Shown: positions 56,680-64,000 of the stretch, piece by piece
Numbering within the stretch: the stretch's first letter is position 1
How the letters are laid out: each line of letters opens with the position of its first letter
Source: Agromyces bracchium
Lineage (GTDB): Bacteria > Actinomycetota > Actinomycetes > Actinomycetales > Microbacteriaceae
Length of the DNA stretch: 64,000 nt
Assembly (NCBI RefSeq): GCF_009709675.1
Contig: NZ_WMLB01000043.1
Span: 1-64,000 of the forward strand
Reading direction: 5' to 3'
The notes under the pieces: model-generated
Database searches by the model: none
The model's input: only the letters and a program-made list of their open reading frames with translations
Told to the model about the DNA's origin: nothing
Program-made: the position numbers and the translations under genes

Positions 56680-56890
56680 GCGTTGCTCCCATGTTGCCGT
56701 GTATCGAAGTCAGCACGTGCCGTCGGCTGTACCGGGCCGTCGTCGTGCCGACGTCGACGACGGGGACCGGCGCCGGGTGCTCACACGGGTGTTTCGAGCG
56801 GCCGTTTCTAGATACTCACGGCGCGGCGGCCGTGCACAAGACTTCGAACGCAACGATTGGTCGCAGAATGGCAACGATTCGGTCACCGGC
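56680..56890 (-). promoter_or_regulatory. cspA upstream region with paired GCAACGAT boxes
   Basis: No gene is seen. On the forward strand GCAACGAT occurs at 56850-56857 and 56871-56878, 21 bp apart (two helical turns). A reverse-strand TATCTA/TTGTGC pair (around 56805-56840) may be the cspA promoter. The boxes would lie just upstream of it. Confidence 0.35.
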
Positions 56891-57433
56891 TCATTCGGCG
56901 ACCGCGTCCGCGTAGTCCGCACCGAGGACCACGACGAGCTGCATGCCCTCCTCGCCGAACTCCTCCGACAGCCTCACCTCGGCCTCGGGGAGCTGCTGGG
57001 CGACGCCGCGTGCCGCACCTTCGAGGTCGGCCGAGGCGTAGTAGACGACGGTCTGCTCGATGTCGTTGCGGTCGGCGTTCGTGGTGATCCCGACGGGGAC
57101 ACCGGCCGCCGTGAGCGTCTCGCCCGCCCGGGCGGCGAGCCCGGTCGTCGAGGTGCCGTTCAGGACCGCGACGGTCACGTCCGGGGCGAGCGTCGGCTCG
57201 GCCGTCGGCACGGCCGAGGCCGGTGCCGTCGGAAGCACCGTGTCGTCGAAGTCGAGCCGCTGGTTGTAGGCGGCGACGGCGGCGATGCCGGCACCCGCGA
57301 GCACGACGGTCGCGAGCGCCGCCCATGCGAAGGCCACCCAGCGCCGTCCGCGACGCGCGGGAGCGCGGTGCGCGCCGACCCGGTCCATGCCGTGCGGGAT
57401 CGAGTCGAACCGGTCGCGGGGGAACTTCTGCAC
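56891..57433 (-). CDS. LytR_C-domain membrane protein (VirR-like)
   Basis: This 180-residue protein has a short cytoplasmic N-terminus, one membrane helix (residues about 33-56) and an extracellular LytR C-terminal domain (VTVAVLNGTSTTGLAARAGETL ... LVVVLGADYADAV). It corresponds to mycobacterial Rv0431/VirR, a cell-envelope and vesicle-related protein, which is likewise near a DUF3263 gene and groEL2. GTG 57433 begins 24 bp after the DUF3263 stop. Confidence 0.87.
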   Translation of the reverse strand: MQKFPRDRFDSIPHGMDRVGAHRAPARRGRRWVAFAWAALATVVLAGAGIAAVAAYNQRLDFDDTVLPTAPASAVPTAEPTLAPDVTVAVLNGTSTTGLAARAGETLTAAGVPVGITTNADRNDIEQTVVYYASADLEGAARGVAQQLPEAEVRLSEEFGEEGMQLVVVLGADYADAVAE

Positions 57434-57457
57434 CTGTGGTCCAGTCGGTCGGGGCGC

Positions 57458-57727
57458 TCAGGCGAGCGGCCGGGCGGTCGGGATGGTTCGGCGCGCGCGC
57501 GACTGCGCACGTGCGTCGCGCTGCCGCTGCAGGCGACCGATGAGCATCGGGTCGAACCGCAGGGCGGCCGGCGAGTCGACGAGCGTGCCGAGGAGGCGAT
57601 AGTACCGGGCGGCGGAGAGTCCGAGTTCCTCGCGGATCGCGTCGGCCTTGCGAGCGGGGTCGCGCCACGACCGCGATTCGAAGGCGAGGATCGCGCGCTG
57701 CGCCTCGTCCAGACCGTCCGCGTCCAT
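57458..57727 (-). CDS. DUF3263 protein
   Basis: This 89-residue helix-turn-helix-like protein (LDEAQRAILAFESRSWRDPARKADAIREELGLSAARYYRLLGTLVD) matches DUF3263, an actinobacterial family probably binding DNA. ATG 57727 has GAGGTGAG directly upstream. It heads an operon with the VirR-like gene. A basic C-terminus (RQRDARAQSRARR) may contact nucleic acid. Confidence 0.9.
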   Translation of the reverse strand: MDADGLDEAQRAILAFESRSWRDPARKADAIREELGLSAARYYRLLGTLVDSPAALRFDPMLIGRLQRQRDARAQSRARRTIPTARPLA

Positions 57728-57964
57728 CTCACCTCGTTCCTCTGCGTCCGCCGTCGACCACATCCTAGAGAGCGGATGCCGCGAGCCCGCCCCACGCGAC
57801 GGCGCGGCCCGAACGTGAGCGGCCTCGCGCCGATCCGGCCCGCATCGACGCCGACGGGCCGGCCGGCCGCCGGCCGGGAACAGCGTCGCACCGGGACACG
57901 TTGCACTCGACGTCCCGCAAAGCTGCGACGATGGAAGACGGCCGGCCGAACCCGAGGAGACCGC

Positions 57965-58366
57965 ATGGCGTACCAGGTGAACAAGTCCGACGACGAGTGG
58001 CGCGCAGCCCTCGACGACGAGCAGTACGCGGTGCTGCGCGAGGCCGCGACCGAGCGCCCGTGGACGGGCGAGCTCCTCGACGAGGAACGCGCGGGCGTCT
58101 ACGCGTGCGCCGCATGCGGCAGCGAGCTCTTCAAGTCGGGCACGAAGTTCGACTCCGGCTGCGGCTGGCCGAGCTTCTACGAGTCCGTGCGCCCCGAGGC
58201 GGTCGAGCTCATCGAGGACACCTCGCTCGGGATGGTGCGCACGGAGGTGCGGTGCGCGAACTGCGGCTCCCACCTCGGCCACGTCTTCCCCGATGGCTTC
58301 GGCACCCCCACGGGCGACCGGTACTGCATGAACTCGATCGCGCTCGACTTCACCCCCGAGCCCTGA
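57965..58366 (+). CDS. msrB: Peptide-methionine (R)-S-oxide reductase
   Basis: This 133-residue repair enzyme reduces methionine-R-sulfoxide in proteins. Two CxxC zinc pairs (CAACGS and CANCGS), GWPSFYE and the catalytic Cys in RYCMNSIALDF are all present. GAGGAG precedes ATG 57965. A nitroreductase-family gene begins 2 bp after its stop. Confidence 0.96.
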   Translation: MAYQVNKSDDEWRAALDDEQYAVLREAATERPWTGELLDEERAGVYACAACGSELFKSGTKFDSGCGWPSFYESVRPEAVELIEDTSLGMVRTEVRCANCGSHLGHVFPDGFGTPTGDRYCMNSIALDFTPEP

Positions 58367-58368
58367 TC

Positions 58369-58920
58369 GTGGGCGCCGCCCGGGACGCGGTCCTCGCGCG
58401 TCGGTCCTGGCCGAAGGTGACGGATGCCGCGCCGACCGACGCCGAGCTGCTCGACCTCGTCCAGGCCGCCTCGACCGTCGCCGACCACGCAGCCCTGGCG
58501 CCGTGGCGCGTGATCGCGCTGCGCGGCGATGCCCGGGTTCGACTCGGGGAGGCCCTCGTGGAGGCGTCCGGATCCGAGGGCTCCGCCGCGGAGAAGCTCG
58601 CGGGCAAGCCGCTCCGCGCTCCCCTGCTCATCGCGCTCGTCGCGGCCGTGCGTCCGCACCCGAAGGTGCCCGCATGGGAGCAGGAGGCGTGCGCCGCCGG
58701 CGTCGGCCATACGCTCGCCCTGCTGCTCGACGACGCGGGGTGGGGCGTCATGTGGCGCACCGGGCCGTTCACGCGGCATCCGGCCGTCGCCCGCATGCAC
58801 GGGCTGGGCGATGGCGAGCACCTGCTCGGCTGGCTCTACGTGGGCGGCCGCAGCGCGGCCGACCGGCCGCAGCGCCGCATCGGGACCCGCGCGGCCGACC
58901 GCTTCACGGCGCTCGACTGA
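58369..58920 (+). CDS. Nitroreductase-family protein
   Basis: This 183-residue FMN-dependent oxidoreductase-like protein shows AVLARRSWPKVTDAAPTDAEL, a typical RRS FMN contact, HAALAPWRVIALRG and the C-terminal GLGDGEHLLGWLYVG. It resembles YdjA-type minimal nitroreductases. GTG 58369 follows the msrB stop by 2 bp, so the two form an operon, perhaps in oxidative stress. The 3' end overlaps the convergent DMT gene by 17 bp. Confidence 0.88.
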   Translation: MGAARDAVLARRSWPKVTDAAPTDAELLDLVQAASTVADHAALAPWRVIALRGDARVRLGEALVEASGSEGSAAEKLAGKPLRAPLLIALVAAVRPHPKVPAWEQEACAAGVGHTLALLLDDAGWGVMWRTGPFTRHPAVARMHGLGDGEHLLGWLYVGGRSAADRPQRRIGTRAADRFTALD

Positions 58921-60001
58921 CGTCGCCGGGCTGCGCGCCCGGCATCGCCGGAACCTCCGCCGCGAGGTGCCGCGCGGGGCGCCAGCGGATGCTCGCGAGC
59001 GCCACCGCCACGAGCGCGAGCACGGTGCCGCCGACGGTCGCGAAACCCACCGGCCGTGCCGACGTGGGCAGCAGCAGGTCGAGGGCCAGCGCGACGGCGA
59101 GCTGGCCGGCGACGAGGCCGAGCGCGAGCACGAGCACGCCCACGCGCCGCACGAGCACCGCCTGGGCGGCGATGAACACGCACCCGATCGCGCCGCCGGC
59201 GTAGAGCCACGGCGCCGTCGGGAACGAGTTCGGCCAGCCGACGGATGCCGCGTGCACGAGCATCACGACGACGAGCACGATCGTGCCGACGAGGAAGTTC
59301 GTGAACGTGGCCGCGAGCGCGCTCGCGGACGCGGTGCGCACGCGACCGTTCATCGCCTGCTGCCAGGATGCGCCGACCCCGGCCGAGAAGGGCAGCAGCA
59401 TGAGCCAGAGCGGGACGGCCTCGGCGACCTGGGCGGACACCGCCCAGCCGATCGCGACGAGCGCCAGCACCGCGCCGGCGATGCGAGTGGGGCTGAGCGG
59501 ACGCCGACCGCCCGGGCCGAGCCCGATCGCGTCGAACACGACGCCGCCGAGGGTCTGGCCGGCGACGATGGCGACGGTGAAGAGCGCCACGCCCAGGACC
59601 CCGGCCGCGAGACCCTGGGTGGCGACGAACCACGCACCGGCGACGCCGCCGAGCAGCATCCACCACGCGAGCCGCCGTGCGCGCACCGCGGTGCGGAGTC
59701 GAGCGAGGCCCCGCCGGCCCGCCGGCCACAGCACCGCGAGCAGCGACAGGATCACGAGCCCCGAGCCGAACGAGATCGCCGCCGCGACCGCGAAGTCGTC
59801 GAGCTCGCGCGAGAGCTCGCCGTTGACGCGGGACTGCAGGGCGACGAAGCCGCCCGAGACGATCGTGAGCGCGATGGCGACCCACATCGGCATCCGGGAG
59901 GGCTCGGCGTGGGCGTGGTGGTGGGCGTGCTCCGGGCCGCCCGGAGCGCCGTGCGAGGGCACCGCCGGAGCCGGCCTCGGAGGACCGGAGGACGTCGACA
60001 T
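58904..60001 (-). CDS. DMT-superfamily transporter (two YdcZ/DUF606 halves)
   Basis: This 365-residue protein has about ten membrane helices in two similar halves (ALTIVSGGFVALQSRVNG in the first; FSAGVGASWQQAMNGRV in the second), typical of fused DUF606/YdcZ drug/metabolite transporters. The N-terminus holds a His-rich segment (HAHHHAHAE) that could bind metal. ATG 60001 begins only 2 nt after tRNA-Thr; M37 or M39 are alternative starts. Confidence 0.85.
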   Translation of the reverse strand: MSTSSGPPRPAPAVPSHGAPGGPEHAHHHAHAEPSRMPMWVAIALTIVSGGFVALQSRVNGELSRELDDFAVAAAISFGSGLVILSLLAVLWPAGRRGLARLRTAVRARRLAWWMLLGGVAGAWFVATQGLAAGVLGVALFTVAIVAGQTLGGVVFDAIGLGPGGRRPLSPTRIAGAVLALVAIGWAVSAQVAEAVPLWLMLLPFSAGVGASWQQAMNGRVRTASASALAATFTNFLVGTIVLVVVMLVHAASVGWPNSFPTAPWLYAGGAIGCVFIAAQAVLVRRVGVLVLALGLVAGQLAVALALDLLLPTSARPVGFATVGGTVLALVAVALASIRWRPARHLAAEVPAMPGAQPGDVSRAP

Positions 60002-60003
60002 CG

Positions 60004-60076
60004 AGCCGGCTACGGGACTCGAACCCGTAACCACCGCTTTACAAGAGCGGTGCGCTACCAATTGCGCCAAGCCGGC
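60004..60076 (-). tRNA. tRNA-Thr (anticodon TGT)
   Basis: The reverse strand forms a full cloverleaf: acceptor GCCGGCT with AGCCGGC, D arm GCGC/GCGC, anticodon stem CCGCT/AGCGG with loop CTTGTAA (anticodon TGT, codons ACA/ACG), and T loop TTCGAGT. CCA is not encoded. The DMT transporter ORF starts 2 nt after its 3' end. Confidence 0.95.
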
Positions 60077-60105
60077 ATGGAACCCTGCCATCCTACCGAG
60101 GCGCC

Positions 60106-60165
60106 GGCCGGGCACGCACGGCGACGGCCGGGCACGCACGGCGACGGCCGGGCACGCACGGCGAC
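60106..60165. repeat. Three perfect 20-bp tandem repeats
   Basis: ggccgggcacgcacggcgac is repeated three times without change between tRNA-Thr and the DsbA-like gene. It is non-coding. The next bases form the palindrome at 60167-60186. Confidence 0.93.
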
Positions 60166-60166
60166 G

Positions 60167-60186
60167 GCCCGGCCGATCGGCCGGGC
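60167..60186 (-). terminator. Palindromic terminator of DsbA-like gene
   Basis: GCCCGGCCGATCGGCCGGGC is a perfect 20-bp palindrome 20 nt after the stop codon of the DsbA-like gene. It can form a strong hairpin or cruciform. Confidence 0.75.
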
Positions 60187-60206
60187 TGTCGAGGTCGCGA
60201 TCGGGG

Positions 60207-61127
60207 TCAGCCCGCGTCGGGCGTGGGCGTCGGGGTCGGCGTCGCCTCGGACTCCGAGTAGCTCTCGCCGGTGGCCTGGAGGACGAACGCCTGGAACTCG
60301 GCGGGGTCCTCGAGGGAGCCGACGTACTGCTTGCCGTTCACGAGCACGGTGGGCGTGCCGGTCACCGACTCGAGGTCGGAGTTCGGGATCGGCTCGGTGA
60401 GCGCGCGCTCCGTGGCATCCTGCACCCAGCTCTTGAAGCGGGTGTCGTCGATGCAGGAGTCGACCGACGCGGCCGCCCCCGCCTCCGCCGCGAGGTCCTT
60501 GATCTCGTCGTTCGTGAGGCCCGCGGTGAGCTCCTCGGGCTGGTTCTCGAACATGAGCGCGTTGAAGTCGAAGAACGCCTCGGGCGACTCCTCCGCCACG
60601 CACGCGGCGGCGTTCGCGGCGCGGAGCGAGTACTGCGTGCCGGCGGACTTGTTCGTCAGGATGGCGATCGGGTGGATCTCGAGCGTCGCGGCGCCCTGCT
60701 CGACCATCGTGCGCATCGTCTCGGAGTTCGTCGTCTCGAACTGGCCGCAGAACGGGCACAGGTAGTCGATGTAGACGACGATGTTCGCGACGGTGCCGCT
60801 CTCGTCGGGCACCGTCGGGGTCGGCTGGCCGCCCGCCGGGATCGCCGGGGTCTCGACGGCCTCGATGCCGTTCTCGCCGCCGACGAGGAGGATCCCGTCG
60901 CTCGCCATGTTCTGCGGGCCGGGGCCCTCCGGACGGATGCTGTTGAAGATCAGGCCGCCGATCAGCGCGGCGACCGCCACGATCGCGAGGACCACGCCGC
61001 CCTGGATGAGGAACCTGTTGCGGCGATCGCGCTTGCGCTGCTCCTCACGGAGGACGCGGGCCTTCTCGCGGGCCGCCTCGCGGCGTTGGTTGCGGGTGGG
61101 GCGTGGCTCTGATCCGCCAGTGCTCAT
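60207..61127 (-). CDS. DsbA-like membrane-anchored thiol oxidoreductase
   Basis: This 306-residue protein has a charged cytoplasmic N-terminus (residues 1-37), one membrane helix (about 38-62) and an extracellular thioredoxin fold with CPFC (Cys124, Cys127 in YIDYLCPFCGQF). The cis-Pro loop is TGTPTVLVNG. It should form or isomerise disulfides in exported proteins. A TAGACC -10 (61133-61138, reverse strand) is 5 nt before ATG 61127. The C-terminus is a Pro-Thr repeat. Confidence 0.92.
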   Translation of the reverse strand: MSTGGSEPRPTRNQRREAAREKARVLREEQRKRDRRNRFLIQGGVVLAIVAVAALIGGLIFNSIRPEGPGPQNMASDGILLVGGENGIEAVETPAIPAGGQPTPTVPDESGTVANIVVYIDYLCPFCGQFETTNSETMRTMVEQGAATLEIHPIAILTNKSAGTQYSLRAANAAACVAEESPEAFFDFNALMFENQPEELTAGLTNDEIKDLAAEAGAAASVDSCIDDTRFKSWVQDATERALTEPIPNSDLESVTGTPTVLVNGKQYVGSLEDPAEFQAFVLQATGESYSESEATPTPTPTPDAG

Positions 61128-61403
61128 CGTGGGGTCTACTCCGGGTCGCTGTGGGGGCGCGCGCGCATGCAGGCGCACGCACCGAAGAGTGTAGGAGCGA
61201 TCACTGGGAATCGTCCAAACGACGCCCGGACGCGGGCTGGACGCGGCATCCGCTCGGCACGCCCCGACCGGTCACGGCCGATGCCGCGGAATCGGCCGCT
61301 CGGCGAACCCATGGCATACTGGGTGGGCGTCGACATCGAAGTCGACGTTTCCATTCACAACGGATCGTCCGGCACGTACCTGCCGGTGAAGGAGAACAGA
61401 ACC
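61128..61403 (+). promoter_or_regulatory. Upstream region of msmK/ugpC-type gene
   Basis: No gene is supported. A perfect hairpin CGTCGAC-ATCGAA-GTCGACG (61328-61347) lies in the probable 5' leader, followed by a short AT-richer stretch and AAGGAG before ATG 61404. An in-frame extension from ATG 61314 reads through this hairpin and is judged non-coding. Confidence 0.45.
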
Positions 61404-62504
<1,101 letters not shown>

Positions 62505-62520
62505 TCGACTCCGGTCGTCC

Positions 62521-62557
62521 ACGAAGCCGGTCGGGCCCTCGGCCCGGCCGGCTTCGT
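62521..62557 (+). terminator. Terminator of the ABC ATPase gene
   Basis: ACGAAGCCGG and CCGGCTTCGT pair perfectly over 10 bp, with an inner GGGCC/GGCCC stem. It lies 17 nt after the stop codon. Confidence 0.88.
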
Positions 62558-62580
62558 CGTTCCCCGGTACGCTGTCCATG

Positions 62581-63897
62581 ATGAGCGGCACTCTCTCGAT
62601 CACGTCGGCGATGACCGACCCCGCACTGCTCGACCTCCCGTGGGACCTCCCACTCGAGGCCTGGCCGAGCGAGAACATCGCCGCGCTGCCCAAGGGCATC
62701 TCGCGGCACCTCGTGCGCTTCGCGCACCTCGGCGGGCACGTCGTGGCGATCAAGGAGACGACCGCCGAGATGGCCAAGGGCGAGTACGAGATGCTCCGCA
62801 CGCTCCAGCGTCTCGAGATCCCGTGCGTCGAGCCGGTGGCCGTGATCACGAACCGCACGGATGCCGACGGCGAGGCCCTGGCGCCCGTGCTCGTGACCCG
62901 GCACCTCCGCTTCTCGCTGCCATACCGCGCGCTCTTCTCGCAGACGCTCCGCCCCGATACCGCGACCCGCCTCGTCGACGCCCTCGCGGTGCTGCTCGTG
63001 CGCCTGCACATCATCGGGTTCTTCTGGGGCGACGTCTCGCTCTCGAACACGCTGTTCCGGCGCGATGCGGGTGCGTTCGCGGCGTACCTCGTCGACGCCG
63101 AGACCGGCAAGCTGTACGAGGGCGGGCTCTCGAACGGCCAGCGCGAGAACGACCTCGAGATCGCCCGGGTGAACATCGCGGGTGAACTGCTCGACCTCGA
63201 GGCGGGCGGGCGCGTCGCCGACGAGCTCGACCCCGTGCGCATCTCGAACGGCATCGTCGACGCCTACCGGAACCTGTGGCGCGAGCTCACGGGCAGCGAG
63301 TCCTTCGGCATGGCCGAGCGCTGGCGCATCAACGAGCGCGTCAACCGCCTCAACGACCTCGGGTTCGACATCGAGGAGCTCGCGATCCGCACCGACGAGT
63401 CGGGCACGACGCTCCGCATCCAGCCCAAGGTCGTCGACGCCGGGCACCACCAGCGGCGCCTGCTGCGCCTCACCGGCCTCGACGCCGGCGAGAACCAGGC
63501 GCGTCGACTGCTCAACGACCTCGACTCCTACCGAGCCGCGTACCGGAGGGACGCCGACGAGGAGATGGTGGCCCACGAATGGCTCATGCGCGTGTTCGAG
63601 CCGGTCGTGCGCGCGGTGCCGCCCGAGCTGCGCGGCAAGCTGGAGCCCGCCGAGATCTTCCACCAGCTGCTGGAGCACCGGTGGTACATGGCCCAGACGG
63701 CGGGGCGCGACATCCCCCTCGCCGAGGCCCTCACCTCGTACATCAACGACGAACTCCGCCATCGCCGCGACGAGGCGACCGTCATCGGGCCGCCGACCGA
63801 GGCGATCACGACCGCGATGCCCGCGATCGCACCAGACACCGCGGCCGTGCCGGTGCACGATCCCGACGACGAGGGCGACTGGCGCCTCAAGGTCTGA
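62581..63897 (+). CDS. DUF4032 protein, protein-kinase-like fold
   Basis: This 438-residue protein contains a lipopolysaccharide-kinase-like core. VVAIKETTAEMAKGEYEML looks like the Lys/Glu pair, HIIGFFWGDVSLSNTLFR the catalytic loop and YLVDAETGK the metal-binding DFG equivalent. The DUF4032 C-terminal region follows. The substrate is unknown. ATG 62581 is preferred over ATG 62578 because the TACGCT -10 (62568-62573) is then 7 nt upstream. It is alone after a terminator. Confidence 0.85.
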   Translation: MSGTLSITSAMTDPALLDLPWDLPLEAWPSENIAALPKGISRHLVRFAHLGGHVVAIKETTAEMAKGEYEMLRTLQRLEIPCVEPVAVITNRTDADGEALAPVLVTRHLRFSLPYRALFSQTLRPDTATRLVDALAVLLVRLHIIGFFWGDVSLSNTLFRRDAGAFAAYLVDAETGKLYEGGLSNGQRENDLEIARVNIAGELLDLEAGGRVADELDPVRISNGIVDAYRNLWRELTGSESFGMAERWRINERVNRLNDLGFDIEELAIRTDESGTTLRIQPKVVDAGHHQRRLLRLTGLDAGENQARRLLNDLDSYRAAYRRDADEEMVAHEWLMRVFEPVVRAVPPELRGKLEPAEIFHQLLEHRWYMAQTAGRDIPLAEALTSYINDELRHRRDEATVIGPPTEAITTAMPAIAPDTAAVPVHDPDDEGDWRLKV

Positions 63898-63923
63898 CCC
63901 GCCGCGCCCCGCCCGCGCGCCGT

Positions 63924-64000
63924 TGGTCGAGTAGGACGCGGAGCGCCCGTACCGAGACCGGCCGTCCGGTGGTCGAGTAGGACGCGGAGCGCCCGTACCG
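63924..64000. repeat. REP-like dispersed repeat, two copies, cut by window edge
   Basis: A 31-bp sequence beginning tggtcgagtaggacgcgg occurs at 63924-63954 and again at 63970-64000, 46 bp apart. The ggtcgagta...taccgagacc ends are inverted. Similar elements (ggtcgagtag...gtatcgagacc) are, as I recall, scattered between genes in Microbacteriaceae. The element continues beyond the window. Confidence 0.75.

Noticed and set aside
61314-61403. Extension of the ABC ATPase from an upstream ATG
   Set aside because: It reads through a hairpin and a ribosome binding site; the conserved protein starts at ATG 61404 with AAGGAG.

Overview
The window is high-GC, gene-dense actinobacterial chromosome, most likely from a member of the Microbacteriaceae (Agromyces-, Microbacterium- or Leifsonia-like; genus not resolved). 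The evidence is an IdeR whose residues number exactly as in DtxR, actinobacterial family pairs (helicase-associated protein plus bacterial XPB; VirR-like protein plus DUF3263; serC with DUF2530 and DUF3027 neighbours), a DUF7882 protein, a DUF4011-type helicase-like protein with an MTES_1575-type C-terminus, and a very frequent GGATGCC/GGCATCC word. I see no phage, plasmid, transposon or CRISPR array. The content is mostly core chromosome plus lineage-specific genes.

Layout. 1-408: the first bases of a 16S rRNA gene reading off the left edge, with its leader and promoter. 0.6-18 kb: two aldo/keto reductases, a TetR regulator divergent from an FAD oxidase, HrpA, an ArsR/SRPBCC pair, transporters, a DUF4349 lipoprotein, an acyl-CoA dehydrogenase, an AlaX editing protein, a KhtT/KhtU-like K+/H+ antiporter, and a flavin oxidoreductase divergent from an F420/NADP-type dehydrogenase. 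18-25 kb: a DHA2 drug exporter, PdxH, tRNA-Ala, an acetyltransferase, GalU, 5-formyl-THF cycloligase, an FmdB-like protein and MscL. 25-31.5 kb: a 1251-residue helicase-like protein with degraded catalytic motifs, a rhodanese-CstR persulfide-type operon with tandem palindromes, and alanine dehydrogenase divergent from its Lrp/AldR-type regulator. 31.5-41 kb: LigC-like DNA ligase, small lineage-specific genes, Pgi, tRNA-Arg, a 32-residue peptide gene, CHAP and NlpC/P60 cell-wall hydrolases, an HNH nuclease and IdeR. 41-54.5 kb: SerC, DUF2530, DUF3027, a cold-shock-domain protein, the XPB module, a FolP2-like/RibD_C/ferredoxin-reductase operon, an OmpR-type two-component system and a WXG100 protein. 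54.6-64 kb: GroEL under CIRCE, CspA, VirR-like protein, MsrB, a DMT exporter beside tRNA-Thr, a DsbA-like protein, an MsmK/UgpC-type ATPase, a DUF4032 kinase-like protein and the start of a dispersed repeat.

How parts fit together. Several genes form translationally coupled pairs with ATGA or GTGA overlaps (ArsR-SRPBCC, rhodanese-CstR, ferredoxin reductase-FolP2-RibD_C, helicase-like protein plus small protein, DUF7882 plus its partner). About twenty genes have a TANNNT -10 hexamer only 4-9 nt before the start codon. This implies leaderless transcripts and was used here to choose starts. The most unusual items are the intact but apparently catalytically dead helicase/nuclease protein (25139-28894), the 31-bp-phased repeats in the ald/aldR intergenic region, the double CstR-like operator, the FolP2 pterin operon, and a frequent octamer-like word that appears to override codon preference.
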